64,000 nucleotides of DNA, taken from Fasciolopsis buskii (lineage: Eukaryota > Platyhelminthes > Trematoda > Plagiorchiida > Fasciolidae). Shown in pieces: positions 1 to 13,600 of the stretch. Both the position numbers and the translations under genes were made by a program. The notes under the pieces were generated by a model that was given only the letters and a program-made list of their open reading frames with translations, had not been told where the DNA came from and did not search any database. Location: contig LUCM01006167.1 in NCBI GenBank assembly GCA_008360955.1, forward strand, positions 145,504-209,503, in the 5' to 3' direction. Every line of letters begins with the position of its first letter. Position 1 is the stretch's first letter.

Positions 1-3000
1 GCTTGTTCTCGCATTCTGTGTCATTAGCACACCGAAATAGACACGATATTTCGACTAACAGTTGCTGCAGAAAGCACGCAATCTGATGTTACTTCCTGCC
101 TGGCCTAATTAAACATGCACCCAAAGAATCTCCAAAATGTTCGGTTCATCATGACACAGCAAAATTGCTCCCTAGGCATAGCGGGGCGTTCCCTTGTGCA
201 ATAACTCAACAGGCAGTAAGAACTAGGGTGGAAGTAGCGCATGAGTGATGCCTGCAGGCCTATGAGCAAAGGTCACGTGGTATCTGAGACTGTTGACCAG
301 TCTAATGATATTCATGTGTTCCTGACCACTTTGCTTGGTGCCTGGTTTGCGATCAGAACCCTGCGAAACCCGTCGGAGTAGTAAGTTACGGTCAACTAGT
401 GACTTTCGGCGTGGCCCCGTACCTCAGCCGGTACAGCACATGACGTACAGACGAGTGGGAAGCCTCCACACGTGAAATCAGATCCCACTGACATCAAAAA
501 CTTTTCTCAGTTAACTCAATGCTACACCATTGCTTTGTGAAGTAGTGTTTATCGTTTTATATTGCTTTTCCGACATTTTCCAAGGTTAACCAAAAAGGGC
601 TTCACCACCGCTCGTAGTGACTGACGTTTCCTTCATCAAGATTCCTTTCTACCCTCCACTGACTGAGCCTCGAAATGACTCAAGGACTATCTGAAAGGAT
701 GCACTTCATGTGTATAAAAATCACAAATAAAACTTCCCAAACAACGCACCTTGAACCCTTTCGATTAATCAATTCTGTTGTTCCGTTCCTGGCTCATAAC
801 CTAACAAACCAGAGTGTGGCTTACTTTGAAACAGCGATCTACTCTGGTCAGTAAATCACTACATTTGTCCAATTTATTTGGCCCGAATGCAATATACAAC
901 AACGCGAATGCAAACATGCAACAACAAGTAATGAAAATAAACAATAGTAGTAATAATAAAGAAACAATAATAATAGCAATAACAAGAGCAATGTAATTTC
1001 TACATGAAAACCGTTATAACAGCAAAATATACCAGGTTTCAGCTCAAATACGTTGGTGCTACTTAAAGACCATTTCATTCATACAAAATATAACCCGTTT
1101 ATGGTTCATTCATTAAAAAACGAGCAAAATTGGAGATTTTTTCGCAATTTTGTTCGTTGCTAAAAATCCAGCTATACGAGCCGCGCTCCCGGTTGAACGC
1201 TTTACCGAAACTGATATTGTGAGTGATTTGTTGGTTCGTTGATTTTGTCTTTATGTTCACGGACCAAAAACGATCGGATCGCAAAATATTCGTGTTTCTT
1301 GTGTCCCGCATCAAGAATGGAGTAAAAATAATTGCACCTTTAGTGCGGAGCATTTCGTTCCACAAACGGGCCTATATTCGAGAAGAGATAGCATGAATAG
1401 AATATACCAGAATTCCATGGTCAAGAACCGCAAGACGACCAGGATGAGAAAGTGAAATGAGAAAGGGACACATAAAGATCTAAAACCGCGAAGTCAGTTT
1501 CACACGGGGACAACGAAACTGGTTTAGCTTGCACGTGGCACTTCTCGCCTGACAAGTGGTCAACGATTCCAATTTATTAGAGAACTAATGATGCATGAAT
1601 GGAACGCGAAAGAGGAAACATATCCGCGATCCTCGGGACAACCTGCCGCGATTTTGCGTCAGATTCATGCGTTCATAGACGACTAAGGGAGTTGGGCAGT
1701 TGGTCCTTCATCGCTGAATTCCGCTGTGGGACGAGGCGTGTCACGTGTAAGGTGATTCAATTTAGTGCAGGATCAACTCTTACCTGGGACAATGGTTTCA
1801 TACATCAAAACATTAAAATAGTGTACAATATTTGACTTTTTCATATCGATTTCGAAGTTGAACCTGGATGTGACGGACAAATCGAGTTCAGATTCGTTTA
1901 CCTTATTCCCATAACTTTCCGGTCAGTCCGATCGATTTTATCCGTGTTATCAAAAAGAACCAAAAATGGACAAAGATAGTGCATCACTCAGTATAAGGTT
2001 TACAGATTAAATGATCAAACGGTTGTGTGGTCCGAACGGCGCAGCCGTCTCTTTGTTTTCTAACGAGATCATCTATACAGCTCAATTGGCCTACCGACCA
2101 ATCAACCAACCAACGAGATAATCACAGGGGCCTCACCTGAGAGTCGGTAAAATCACTCGGTCTTGTGTGGCTGAAGCCTAGTCCACGCCAAGAGAACTCG
2201 TGAACAAAAAAGTCGTGTAATCTCCTTCCGCACATGCGATGCCACCGCGATTCCGGCGATTCCATGGTTTTGCCACAAGCACAAAATGCAGCCAATTATT
2301 ATTTTAATGCACTGTTACTCGGACGCAACCGTCAAGTCAGTCCGCGAATTCCACCGACTACACGTCTTGAGAAACAATCCGAATGGAGTGATTTGTTAGC
2401 GGATTGCCACGTAATGATGGCGATGGAAACAATTCTGTTTGAAATATTCACATTTATTTTCTACGCTTTGGGAAAATGCTCATGTGGGTCACGGATCCCC
2501 GGGCTCAAATGCTGGTAGCGTGTTCAAAATCGAATGTATACTTTCTTCGGGACGTGTGCACGATCGCGTACGTCAAAACACGCACGCACGCCGCCATACA
2601 CACATAGTATGTTTTCCTTGATCCACCCACAATCGAGTTAACCAAAATGGTCGTCGCATCGGATCAAATCCCATGTTTGGTAAATCAATAGCTATGCTCT
2701 TCCCCCTTCTACGGTTTCTCTCTGGTCGATTGGTCCACGCCCTAGCAATTGGGTCGATTAGCTGAGGGGTAGATGAATAGAGACGGCAGACAATCGTCCC
2801 ATCGCGGGGAGCAGTATCCACCAATCCGGCGTGGGAAAATGGCAGGCGGGCAATGCTGCTCGTGCTCCACTGGACCACACGGAATTCGTCACAATGGCGT
2901 TTGAGAAGCTGTTGACTAGACCCGGTCGAACGATCACGTGGACGATTCTGGCAACTACTTTCCATTTGAAAATATTCACTTGGGCCAAGAGAAGCCCTGA

Positions 3001-4209
3001 TACCCAATAAACTCGTTTTCCAGGTTTCGCAAATGAACAGTTGCAGCACGTTATAAACGCGTTGGAATGGGAACTTTGAAAAAATACGGAGGTTTTGAAA
3101 GCAGTTATTTCTAGGCGATAATTTTGCACAAAATGTTGTCCTTTCGCCTGTGATAATTCCATCATGAACTACCCAGTAAATGGTCAGAGGAAAGCCAGAA
3201 GTTTCACTTATTGTTTCTGTGCTTATTAAAAGAGAGACTGGTTGATCGATTCACTACTCGGAACGGATATACCGTCAACAAGAGCGTGAAAACAAAGCAT
3301 CACTGCAAACCTCCAATCAGCCAAAAGGAAGCCTGTTTGGTTCTGCATTCTGTCTAGAGGAAATGACATAACGGATATGATAAACAGGCAACTTGAAACC
3401 ATCGTCAGTACAAATCAATATTCTGCTGAATCTAACTCTCTATTCATTTCTCAACCAATTCCCCATTATCAAACGAAAATAGTGACTTAAAACTGAACCG
3501 TATGTGAAACCTACTCGACCTCGGTAGAATTCGAGCTCAAGTATGAGAGTAGACCACGCCTTCGAACCACGTCTGATCCAACAGGAGAACTGAGAGGCCA
3601 TGCCGGAGGGCATTCGGACGTTTCCCCCGAAGATTGCATCCCCAGATCAAGACGACTGTCGGTCGTACAACAGAATATCAACCAAGTTGTTTGAATCAAG
3701 GTCTGGAGGAGGGCAGTCACGTGGAAATCACGCGGTCAAAATTAATAAGTTTATTTGTTCTGCATGCACCATGAAACCAAGATGAACGAGAAATTTCCAA
3801 GGTCATATTCTGGATACCGCCAAATCGGCGTCAGTTTACCTAAACAACATTCATACGATTACGGATCAACGGTGCGTCTATGACGTTTGCAGGTGAACTG
3901 GAGGTGATCGGGTGGAGTCGCAGTGCATCCTAAGAGGCAACCGAGTTTGGCACGCTGTGCGATTGGTAAAACAGTTCGCGTAAAGCCTATGGAAAGAATG
4001 ATCGGTGTTGTCATTTTTTTAACCGAGGCGGTCGTCAACCGTTTCAAACAAGCGGGAACGGAATACGAATAGAGTGGTTTGTTAATGGGACATGCTGTGA
4101 CTTCAGAGAGAACAGACACCATATTTAATGATATATGGGGATAGAGTGCTTGGTCTAGAAACAATGACAGTCTTGGCTGTTTTAAACAGTTTCGGGATTT
4201 CGCCCTTGC
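1..4209. other. anonymous sequence, no supported gene
   Basis: I see no recognisable protein domain, RNA gene or repeat family here. The open frames are short and overlap each other on both strands. An A-rich low-complexity patch with AAT/AAC triplets lies at about 930-1000. Decayed repeats or host introns could be present without my recognising them. Confidence 0.4.
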
Positions 4210-4926
4210 CTATAGGTTCGACATCTCTACAGTTAACGGAGTTATATGATGAAGGGATGTGGGAGGTTTAATGCATGCAACACCAAATGTCAAATGAACG
4301 AGGAGGCAGCCTTTACTTTCGGCCACAAAACAACCGAATCCCCTCCCCTTTCGCAAATGTTTTGGATTCCGACAATTTAGTAATGGCTCAGCAAAAACAA
4401 TTGACAAACCTGACCGTGTTTCGAAAGAAATGATGCGGATCGTGACAGTTTTAGTGTCAACGATCTTGTGTCTGGCACAGTCGTTTCCCATACGAGAACG
4501 TTTCTTGTCTCTTATGTAGGAGAACATTTTCAGTGTGAGCGGTGGGGATTGGACAAAAATCAGAAAAATTCCAAGAAAGTGGTAGGCGAAAAAGCAAATG
4601 AAGGAAGTTTGGAAAATAAAACATTTACCGAGAACCATTGGGGCAAGCGAAACTTTATCTGTCTGGATTGAACCGAATTGTTGTACATAATGACTTTCGG
4701 CCTCACAGCCAAGATTGCCGGTCGAGATAGCAGCACGAAGTTTGACAAGGAAAGTAGTGAATTGGCTAGGGTGGGCTCTGTCAGGATTGACAATCGAGCG
4801 AGTGGGTGGGCAGCGAAATTCCTTCAGAGTGAACGCATACAATGGGGATAAAAAGGCGCGTTTAAAATCTCTCATGAATGTTGTCGTCAAGCCAAGAACC
4901 TGAAAAAAAGGAATACATGAATCCAA
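4210..4926 (-). CDS. hypothetical open frame, 238 codons
   Basis: This is one of the longest uninterrupted frames in the window outside the known retroelements. The conceptual protein has a hydrophobic stretch in its middle (about residues 100-125, rich in F, I and L) and no motif I recognise. No partner exon, splice pattern or neighbouring gene supports it. A frame of this length can occur by chance in 64 kb, so I treat it as unproven. It could also be a remnant of an unrecognised repeat. Confidence 0.13.
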   Translation of the reverse strand: MDSCIPFFQVLGLTTTFMRDFKRAFLSPLYAFTLKEFRCPPTRSIVNPDRAHPSQFTTFLVKLRAAISTGNLGCEAESHYVQQFGSIQTDKVSLAPMVLGKCFIFQTSFICFFAYHFLGIFLIFVQSPPLTLKMFSYIRDKKRSRMGNDCARHKIVDTKTVTIRIISFETRSGLSIVFAEPLLNCRNPKHLRKGRGFGCFVAESKGCLLVHLTFGVACIKPPTSLHHITPLTVEMSNL

Positions 4927-5397
4927 GAAGAGATTAATATTAGGCCAAGATGGAAAAAGGAACGATTTAAAAATTGCCTACGGTAATAGTACTAGGACGG
5001 TAAATATGTTTACGTTAAATCCCTTTGTGCAGTAAAAATAATAGGGCAGTCCACAGCTTCCGTTCGTTTTCGGTGTTGATCACGATTGAAATATCGATGA
5101 CAATGCTTCCGCAGATTTTGGATTCGGAAATTATTTGTGATCATCCGTCACCACATACACCCTGATCGAATCAACAAGAAGTGACTTTCCACTGGAACCC
5201 ACCAATCCGTCTGAACACATCTAATCGACCAGAAAAGGCAATATTAATAGCGCACGACAATAACTGTCTTTCAGGATTTGACGTGGATAGACGGATAGGT
5301 AACTGGTTCTCTTCAGTGCAATCACAGATTAGTTTTATGACTATTCCGATTGGCACGTTGGCAAACAAAAGCTGGACGTCAGACAATGCCTAAATTT

Positions 5398-5412
5398 GTT
5401 GTTGTTGTTGTT
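5398..5412 (+). repeat. (GTT)n microsatellite
   Basis: Five perfect GTT units. It is a simple repeat with no evident function. Confidence 0.8.
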
Positions 5413-5622
5413 CATAATTTCGTTTTCTAGTAGATTTACCATCTCGAAAGTTTCCGTCACGGAAAATTCGGTCGGTGATTCCCGGGCGGATTATTCATTT
5501 GCAAATAACCACGCATCCTCCCCCCCCCACCTAAATCACCACCACAACCAAAAATAATCCCTTCACTAAACGATTACCTTCAACCAACCGACCAGGCCGC
5601 CTCACAACAGAATTTATGCCGA

Positions 5623-6246
5623 ATGACCCACCCCCAAGGTGATGATGATACCATGGACAGAAGGGGATTGTTTCAGTGTCAGAACGACTATCCACATTAC
5701 ATAAACCAAATTTTACATTTCGAAGCTTCTTTTAAAGTCCTAAATAAACTACAGAATAACGTCTATTTCGCTGCCAAAACCGAGGCTATCGAGACCTTAA
5801 AATTTGACGATATCAAGGCAATCCAGAAACCCGATAAATCAACCGCAAGAAAAATTAAAACGATCAAAATTTGCACTTTGCAAGCTGTCGGCTTATATCC
5901 TACAAGGGCGGACCGGTTGGGATCGTTTTCAACCAAATCAGACGAGGTAAGTAGGGATGACATGACAACTGATGAGATCAGTCTGATTCGAATAATGCTA
6001 CGAACAGCGAATATCCGGATGCATTCATTGATGCACAGACCGACCAATGAAGCACGTCAGATCAAACGTGACAACATTACCAAGCAGATGTTGGAATGCA
6101 GCTCAAGGTCAGTCTTCACGCGATCTTGTCATACTGCTCAACCTAAAATCAATTGGGGCACAACAACGATACCCATTCTATCGACTAAAACACGCATATC
6201 ACCACGTCACACTTCATTTACCAGTTCCAATTTGTTTGCTGAATAA
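5623..6246 (+). CDS. hypothetical open frame, 207 codons
   Basis: An uninterrupted frame beginning at an ATG, with a charged, lysine-, arginine- and threonine-rich product and no motif I recognise. There is no obvious splice site or homologous partner exon nearby, and a tRNA-related SINE lies only 65 bp downstream. It could be a chance frame, a host exon or part of an unknown repeat; I cannot choose between them from sequence alone. Confidence 0.13.
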   Translation: MTHPQGDDDTMDRRGLFQCQNDYPHYINQILHFEASFKVLNKLQNNVYFAAKTEAIETLKFDDIKAIQKPDKSTARKIKTIKICTLQAVGLYPTRADRLGSFSTKSDEVSRDDMTTDEISLIRIMLRTANIRMHSLMHRPTNEARQIKRDNITKQMLECSSRSVFTRSCHTAQPKINWGTTTIPILSTKTRISPRHTSFTSSNLFAE

Positions 6247-6310
6247 CGTGTGCCGGCCGAACAGAGAATCATTTGCGTAACACTCCCGATAGGGTTAGAC
6301 AACAACTAAC

Positions 6311-6540
6311 AGCTCCGGTAGCGTAATGGCTAAGGCGTTCGACTTAAGATCGTTCGCTCCGGGTTTGCGTCCCAGTTCTGGGGTGGTGGATATGCATTGC
6401 TGATGGTTCCTAACACGGATGAAACAACTGCACAGTGCTTCCATTGTTTCTTAATGACCAGTTAAGCGTTGATATCACATGGTGAATTATCCCATGGAAA
6501 CACCATCTCTTACTACTACCATTACTACCTACCAAGTAGC
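6311..6540 (+). repeat. tRNA-related SINE
   Basis: The first 75 bases read like a tRNA gene of the Leu type. They contain an A-box-like TAGCGTAATGG, an anticodon-arm-like CGACTTAAGATCG and a degenerate B box (GGTTTGCGTCC). A non-tRNA body of about 120 bases follows, with a GATGAAACAACTGC...CAGTGCTTCC segment, and then a tail of TAC triplets. The tRNA-like head, unrelated body and short repeated tail are the classic SINE layout. The body resembles, from memory, trematode SINE/repeat bodies with GACGAAAC...CAGTGCTTCC. I see no clear target-site duplication. The head alone could be misread as a tRNA gene, but the weak B box and the attached tail argue against that. Confidence 0.6.
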
Positions 6541-6545
6541 TATAA

Positions 6546-7950
6546 GATGTCAAAAACTAACGATCAGCGAGCTTATGTGAATCTGACATTATCAATAGCT
6601 CAACATTTACTGACGGTGGAACCCAAGTTGTCGAGCTGAGCGTTTCGGATCGCTAACGGAAAAGAAGGCACCAAGACGCTAATATTAGCTGGAGCGATTT
6701 CAATTAAACAATGGAAGCCATCGTTGTGTACACAAAAGGAACCTTATTTCCTGGCAATCGTTACTTCTGTCGTCATGTATTCGCTCGCATGTAAACTGTA
6801 ATAATAAAGGCTTTTCGTGGTATGCATTGTGTAGATGTGCACAGTAACTGTCTCAGACACGACTAGTGCATTGCTGTGATTCTCTCTTCTCTTTTAGACT
6901 ATTGATAAAAAAAAGCAAGGGAAACAGTTTAACCGTGGGCCACCATGAGTCAAACTTGTTGACTGTGAAATAATTGAGCTGGAGCTGCTCAATCGCTTGT
7001 TGCCTAAAATTCTATTGAACAATCTACTCTGTTTGTACCGACCGTCCACCGGTTTGACATTCCTGTTTCACAAAGTCGCACGTCGCATCTCGCCAAAATT
7101 CTAACCGAAGAGATGAAAGCTCACGCAGAACTTTCTCGAATTCATTTGGTATTTAATGAATATTTCTGCAGGTAAATTCTGATTTTGAAAATTCTGTTTG
7201 TTTTTCTCGAGGTAGCTGCATTGGTGGCGTCATGAGTCATTTTGTTTTTGAGTGAAAGTTTGCGTAAATCTTGCAAAGCTTGAATGAAAAGGCAAATAGC
7301 TAAACACACACACACAGACAGACAAGAACAAACAAGTCTAAACAAACACCACCCAGACTACATCAATCAACAAATCAAAAACAGGCATTTGGTGATTACT
7401 GCCAATTGATTCCTCTTCTAAGAGAACTGTTTCCTACGTGTTGCTTTTTGTATATCATTGGCTTACGTGCAACTTGTTTTAATGGCCTAACTACGAGCAC
7501 TTACGAGCAACTGACATATAGGTTAAGCCAATTAGACGTATTGCCGATTAAAAGTGAAACACGAAAGGAGGACGCGATTTCGACAGCACACAAGACACAT
7601 TCGCGAACATCGCAGTTTCGGTGACCTTCATTACTTTTTAAGAATGCCTGAGGGCATTGTACTTAGTAACTTCCACAATAAATGACATTTTACTTTCTCG
7701 AAATTATATCGTAGATATCGACAAGGTACCAACTAGCAGAGCGGGGCATTTCGGAAAACCAAAAAGTCATCTTCAACGAGAGAGGGCGAGAGCGACTCCC
7801 ACCTAGGAGCAAGGGTAGAATGGGAAGCCACCTTTGGTTTTGAATGATTAACAGCATCCAGGGCTGACACACTGTGCTGACGAACGAAGACAGTGTTGAA
7901 TTCACTAGGGAAAACAAATGTGAAGCAGACAGGAGGACGGTAAAAAAAGT
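6546..7950. other. anonymous sequence, no supported gene
   Basis: No protein domain or repeat family is recognised. A short CA-rich patch is at about 7303-7325. The open frames are short and unconvincing. Confidence 0.4.
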
Positions 7951-7957
7951 ATTCCGG

Positions 7958-7993
<36 letters not shown>

Positions 7994-8005
7994 CATATAT
8001 ATATA
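7958..8005. repeat. (AT)n microsatellite with interruptions
   Basis: Runs of AT broken by two ATAC units. It produces an artefactual Tyr/Ile-rich translation on the minus strand. Confidence 0.85.
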
Positions 8006-8074
8006 ATGCTGACCCTTAACAAAATGTTCGCTTTTGGATAAACTTTCATCCATGCATGTCAGTTTGACTTGTCC

Positions 8075-8645
8075 TTTGCAACCATGCTTTTGAGCTGCAT
8101 TATAACGCTGACCTCACTGTTGCGGCGGAAAGTAAACCACTGACCGATAACTGGATGTCATGTCTACGCCACAGATGCCTCAAATTAATAAGTCCCAATA
8201 GAGCCTCCTTTATGCGCGAAGACACTTCGTCTGATATACGACCACCAGGTGAGATACAACTACCCAAATAACTAAATTTTTCCAGCTCATCCAGTTGCTC
8301 CCCTGGAAGAATAGGGTTAGGCTTTGAGCTGACCCAGTCCTACAGCAGCATTTTATATTTCGAGGGTGCAAAACGCCTAGCAAACAAACGATATCGTTCG
8401 CACGGCCGAGAAAAACGTGCAACTTACCTGGATCTTTACTCAGTAGCACAACGTCGTTCGCATATTCCAAGTAAGACAAATTCCTGTCTGGGCAAATATC
8501 AATACTACTATTCTCACATGCGGATAAGCCTATTTCCATAATCATCTCAATGACAAAGTTAAAAGGAAGAGGTAAAAAAGAGTAAGTCTGACGAACACTA
8601 CTTATCATGGTGAATTCGGGTAAAAGATTCCCGTAACCATCCACT
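8075..8645 (-). pseudogene. RTE-like retrotransposon RT fragment
   Basis: Reading leftward from 8645, the translation matches the second half of the RTE reverse transcriptase found elsewhere in this window. It shows a degraded QTYSFLPLPFNFVIEMI block in place of RQGCPLSPFLFNFV, then YANDVVLLSKD at the catalytic YADD position, then a decayed SKCKMLLQDW block. In another frame at about 8090-8210 it shows NLRHLWRR and a TVRSAL block. The second catalytic aspartate region is altered (YADD to YAND) and at least one frameshift is present, so this is a dead fragment. Neither the 5' end nor the 3' tail is visible. The same family occurs at 18,075-26,855, 35,911-42,354, 46,820-47,680 and 54,300-57,550. 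Confidence 0.75.
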
Positions 8646-10613
8646 TAGGTTTGGCTGTTCGCATACAGAAACTGAAAAAACTGAAATGAATTCCTCCGGT
8701 ACACCCTTCAGTTTGGGGCAGCCCCAGACATATCGAAACGATTTCACCGAAAAATCATTTTACATTCATTCAAAGGGATAATCAAAAATCGTCTGCATAG
8801 AATAACATTCAAAGGATTGTTTAAAAGAATTATGACCCAGAGCAAAGCAAAGAATGTACGGACTTAAAGATTATCCTCGCGGGAAATACTAGAGATATCT
8901 AGTCTTTTCTTGTATCGCTTTAATCGTTAGTGTTAACCAAAAAATAACGTTGAAAGTAAGAGTAATCACAATGACGACCAAAACAGGTGCGTTGCGCAAG
9001 ACTGTTTGAACGTGTCTCCAAACCTTCGTTTTCGAAACTCCTCACTTTGTTCCATCATGCCTGTGTAGGCAACAGAATATACGTAAATAATGAATACGTG
9101 GTTTTTACCCAATTGCTAATAATCACTACTCGAAGGTAGATGAATAAGTGGTTATTAAAAGTGTTGGCTACAGACGAACTGACTATTAAGCAGTATGAGT
9201 GACCAACCACAACGTGAACTGCGTTTGTTATCACGTTTCGTTGGGAAGTCCTTCTTCAGCCAAGTTTGGACAGTTTCGTCTGATCCGCCCAGTTCCACAT
9301 ATTCGGGGCTTGCCCAGTCTCGTTGTGCTTGCCACGTTTCGCTCTCTGTCGGAGATTTTGATGAACCTCCACTATGTGAACGCCGACCTCACACAGCGAA
9401 TGAGAAACGACTTTTGCAGAGTTATCGGATGTGCGATTCGCGTCACTGCCTCATACGCATGATGAATTTGGTGCTCGCCAGGCCAAATCCCAAATTAACT
9501 TAATTCTATCTGCTCCGAGTGTTTTTGGAGTAGAAAGTTCTGAGGAACCGGTAGACAAACTACTTGAAAAACGGCAAGGGAAATTACACTTAATCAAGTT
9601 TGTTCTACCCTTCGGATAACCCAGGAAGACGATACAGAGAACCATCAGTTTTGATCTGTTGCCAGTCACGTCGAACTGTATTATTACATTTCTAATAAAA
9701 ATATTGTCTTCAGCAAAGGTTTTGTGAAATCGAATTCAATTTTCCCCCTATTTTTACTATTATTTTTCGTACGAAAGTCTTCCGGACTTAATTGCTGTTG
9801 CAGAGGACTGAATAATAATGCGAAAATCACAAATTTATACGATAGAGATACCACCGAGCACTGACGTAGAAAAAGCACTCGTTGCCAAAATTGTCTGAAA
9901 AAAATCAACGAGACCGGAAGTGATAAAAGTGGTTCCGGAGTGTTGGTTTGAAACTGACTCTTTAATCACACATGTTTCACTTAGAGTGCTGGTTAGGATC
10001 AGAACTTTCGAGAGGCGAATAAACTATGGACAGACAGAATGAACCACTTGGTTGCTCTGATGGATTCATCAGACTAAAGCTTGAAACCACTCAGTCGCTT
10101 ACCGAAGGAGCATTTATGGGCTTACTGTGGTTGCTTGCTCTACCTGTTGTTTTATTTTATCCAAAGCTAGCAAAATAAATGGAAGTGCACAAAAAACTCA
10201 TAACAGTTGTACTTTGTTTGACAATGCACAGCTAGAGGTAATAATCGGGACGAAGGCGCTTCTAAAGAATCGCATCAATCCAGAGTTGAGCAGAAGCCAT
10301 GGACCGCTCCTGGATAGCTGTTTCGATATTTTGAGCAATCATCAATGGAGTACGTGCAATGCAGTGGTGCTAATTTACTTGGAAGTAGAACGTGGAGCTA
10401 AGTTCCAAAAACTGTTCGACTGTTAAATTTATGCTGCTAAATCGAAAACGAACCCTAACATCAGTTAGTACGTCGCCAATCATTCCTACTCATAGGTTAG
10501 TATCGGCCGTTCTTACTAAGTCTTTCGAGGACAAACAAGTGAAACGTGCATAAAACCTTGTTTAATTAACGAAAGCCTCTTCTGTTCACCAAATGAAAGA
10601 TGACGCACTTGTC

Positions 10614-10617
<4 letters not shown>

Positions 10618-10648
<31 letters not shown>
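10618..10648. repeat. (GT)n microsatellite
   Basis: About fifteen GT units, nearly perfect. It accounts for the His/Thr repeat seen in the minus-strand translation. Confidence 0.9.
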
Positions 10649-10650
<2 letters not shown>

Positions 10651-13600
10651 CACTTGCGGACAATTGTTGACCGGTAGTGGACGTGGTGGTAGATTAACGG
10701 TTACAGATAAACTGGATTGGTAATTTTCCAGGTGTTTGGGTAGAATTCTTTGCCATTTTATCACAGTCTGATATTCTCATAAATGGTTCCGTCATGTGCA
10801 TCCCGTTGTAAAACAGGCGGGGGCAAATCAGTCATATTGAACTTTGACATTCTTTTCAACTAGAAGTCTTAAAACCAGGTCGTGGCTTCGACTTTAGGAT
10901 AGATAATGCAAAACTGGCTATTCCATCCTACTTAGTTAGAAATGTTTATTACGAATAAAGGTTTCGTTTGCCAAAAAGATATAGATATTCTAACAAATAT
11001 GCAAGATATTTTGAAAAAAACGTGTTTATCTTAGTGTAGGATTTGAAAATTGTGAGCACAAGACCACATCCTAGAAGTACGTGTTCTTGATTTCAGTCCA
11101 ACCAGAAGCAAATGATTTGGGACTTTATTGATTTTTCCTGATTGCTTTATCCTTATTGAAACGATTTTTTGAATTTTGATAACTTATTCACAATTCAATG
11201 GATGAATGTAAATGAATGGCTACCAAAATGGATAATCGAGGAATTAGAATTAAAAACCAATGCTCGTGTCTTAAGTTCCATTTAAAGTCTTTATGCAACT
11301 TGATGTCTGATCCGATAGGGTTGATTGCGAGTTTCAATGAATGGACGGATAACAAGTCGTGTGCAATTCTCGTTTGTCCCAATTTGACAAGGCACTGTTA
11401 TGATACGGCGACTTGTATTTGTTAACCTGGAAAATAAATTATCATTCTCAATGCTGATTCCACCAAAGGACCCGGAAATTTAGTAATTTGGGCTACAACC
11501 TGCAGACCAACAGACTTTTGAATGCTCTCTTATCCAGGTTGGTTCAAGAAGACTGAAAATAGGAGGTCTAAGGGACTACTCACGTGGCGCGAGTCCTACA
11601 CAAAGTGCTCCTTACTGCTCCGATTACTTCACTAAAACATGGGTGCTGATCACGTGACCTCATGAGTACACGCCACTGCTAACCGATTGCAACCGCACCT
11701 TGTGTTCAAATGGTCTGTAACAATTACGAGAATGATGTCATTTTGAGTTTGACGTTTCTGAGGCCAATGCCATCAGATACTTTTAACCGGGTAATGCCGA
11801 GATTCTGTCACACCATGTGCTTGTGATGTTCGGCTATCTGGATTTAATACTGTTATTGCTATTACTCGCATTATTTTCCGAATAGATTTGTTGCGGTGGA
11901 AGATAATGACAATGTCCTGACATTTTGATTTAGACTCGAACCATATGGTAACCGGTGATAGATCGAATTCTCGAAAATCTAATGTCACGGATGGCGAAAG
12001 CTGATTTAATTTTCGGTAGCTTCCGCAACGAGTTGTACACGATAACATTCAGGATTTTGTAAATCTGTCAGAATGTTACGGCCATAGCCAAGTGACGACT
12101 TTCGCTAGACATGCCTTAGCTAAGATCCGTTATTCCCCAATTGCGACTCAAGATCGTTTGGTTTTGACGCACAAAAGTTAGTTATGCTACTGTAGGCAGA
12201 ACTGAGAGAAACCAATCGGAACTTTATGAGCCTAAGGAGTGTGAAAGAGGTCTATTTTTAGAACGGATGGTGTTGCAAATCTTCCTAGACAGCTGAGTTG
12301 AGGCATATAGTGAGCACCTAGTTTTACCGTGTCAAATGTTGCAAACAGTGGTGCATAAATAATATGATAGTAGTATTGGGGATGTGGTTTTACCGACCGT
12401 CTGAATTAAACTCAGGTGATTATTGATTCAACCACTTCTGTGTCCCATTTACCTTGGACTAAATGACTAGTTTATCTTTTCAGGGCTTGCAGTTACAAGA
12501 CAACATGCTGTTTTGTGACATTTTGGTTCTTGAATTACAGGAACAGCGTGGCTTGGATACCTCCGTTTCTCTCGTTGTCGACAAGCGGTGTTTCATTCGA
12601 CGGCCAAGGGATGATTTAAACATACCGACCCACGCTACAGTACTTCCGCCATATCTAAATTGTTGTAGCAATTAGTAGTAAATGGATAACATTATCGCGG
12701 ACGCAGACAAACAACCTTATCGTTTCACCAGCATGGGAAACCGACAAAGAGAGTAATTGAATGTACACGCGGAGGTAACTGCCTGAAAGAAGTTGCCAAA
12801 CACCCTGGTGTTAGGATTAAAAGATGCATATCGGGTAATCATATCCAAACCGAGATCTCATAAGAAATCAGCTGATAATTTTATTAAACGCGGATGTGAT
12901 TTAATGGATCAGAGTTAAAAATTATTTCGAACCATTTAAAGGACAGAATGGTGAATTATTTCCCCGACACGATGGCCAACGAGAGACGAGCAAACCGAAT
13001 GCTGGATAGGCTTGGCCGTTCGACAAAAGTATGAGCATTCAGCTTGTAGAACAAAATCTGAATACCGTCAAATCCAAGCAAGTAGAATACACTGATTTGA
13101 TACAACGATCCGGTGACGCAAAATTGACGCTACAGATTGTTGAAACTAATTCGAATATACAATGCTCTCGCAGCTACGAGCGCCAAAATGTGGATTCTAA
13201 AGCCATTTAAAGTCTCCGCGACTGATGAATTTATTAACGTGTCGATCTGTCGCAGGTATTTTAAATTATGAATGCCGCACAAGGATTACCTGACATGTTT
13301 CAGATGATCTTCTAACCGGCTAATGAGCGCCTACTCCTATTGAGCAACTAGGATATTCAGTAGTCGGTATTTCTAACGATAATCCAGTTTATCGAAACTC
13401 CAAGGAAGCAGTTACACACTGACCGCAAATCGCGCATTCCCGTACGATACTAACCCTTGTACAAATGGGTAATATGCTGAAGACCTCGATCAGTACGTTA
13501 ACTCATTTGATGCATTTGATGCTGAAAATACGGCAGTTATATAGGATGCTACAAATGGTTGCACGATACACGCGCGCCGTTTGAAACTTCTCGGATGAAT

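Noticed and set aside
6311..6395. A tRNA-Leu gene
   Set aside because: The head folds only partly, the B box is degenerate, and an unrelated body with a TAC-repeat tail is attached, which fits a SINE better.
7690..8053. Tyr/Ile-rich minus-strand frames
   Set aside because: They translate an AT microsatellite.
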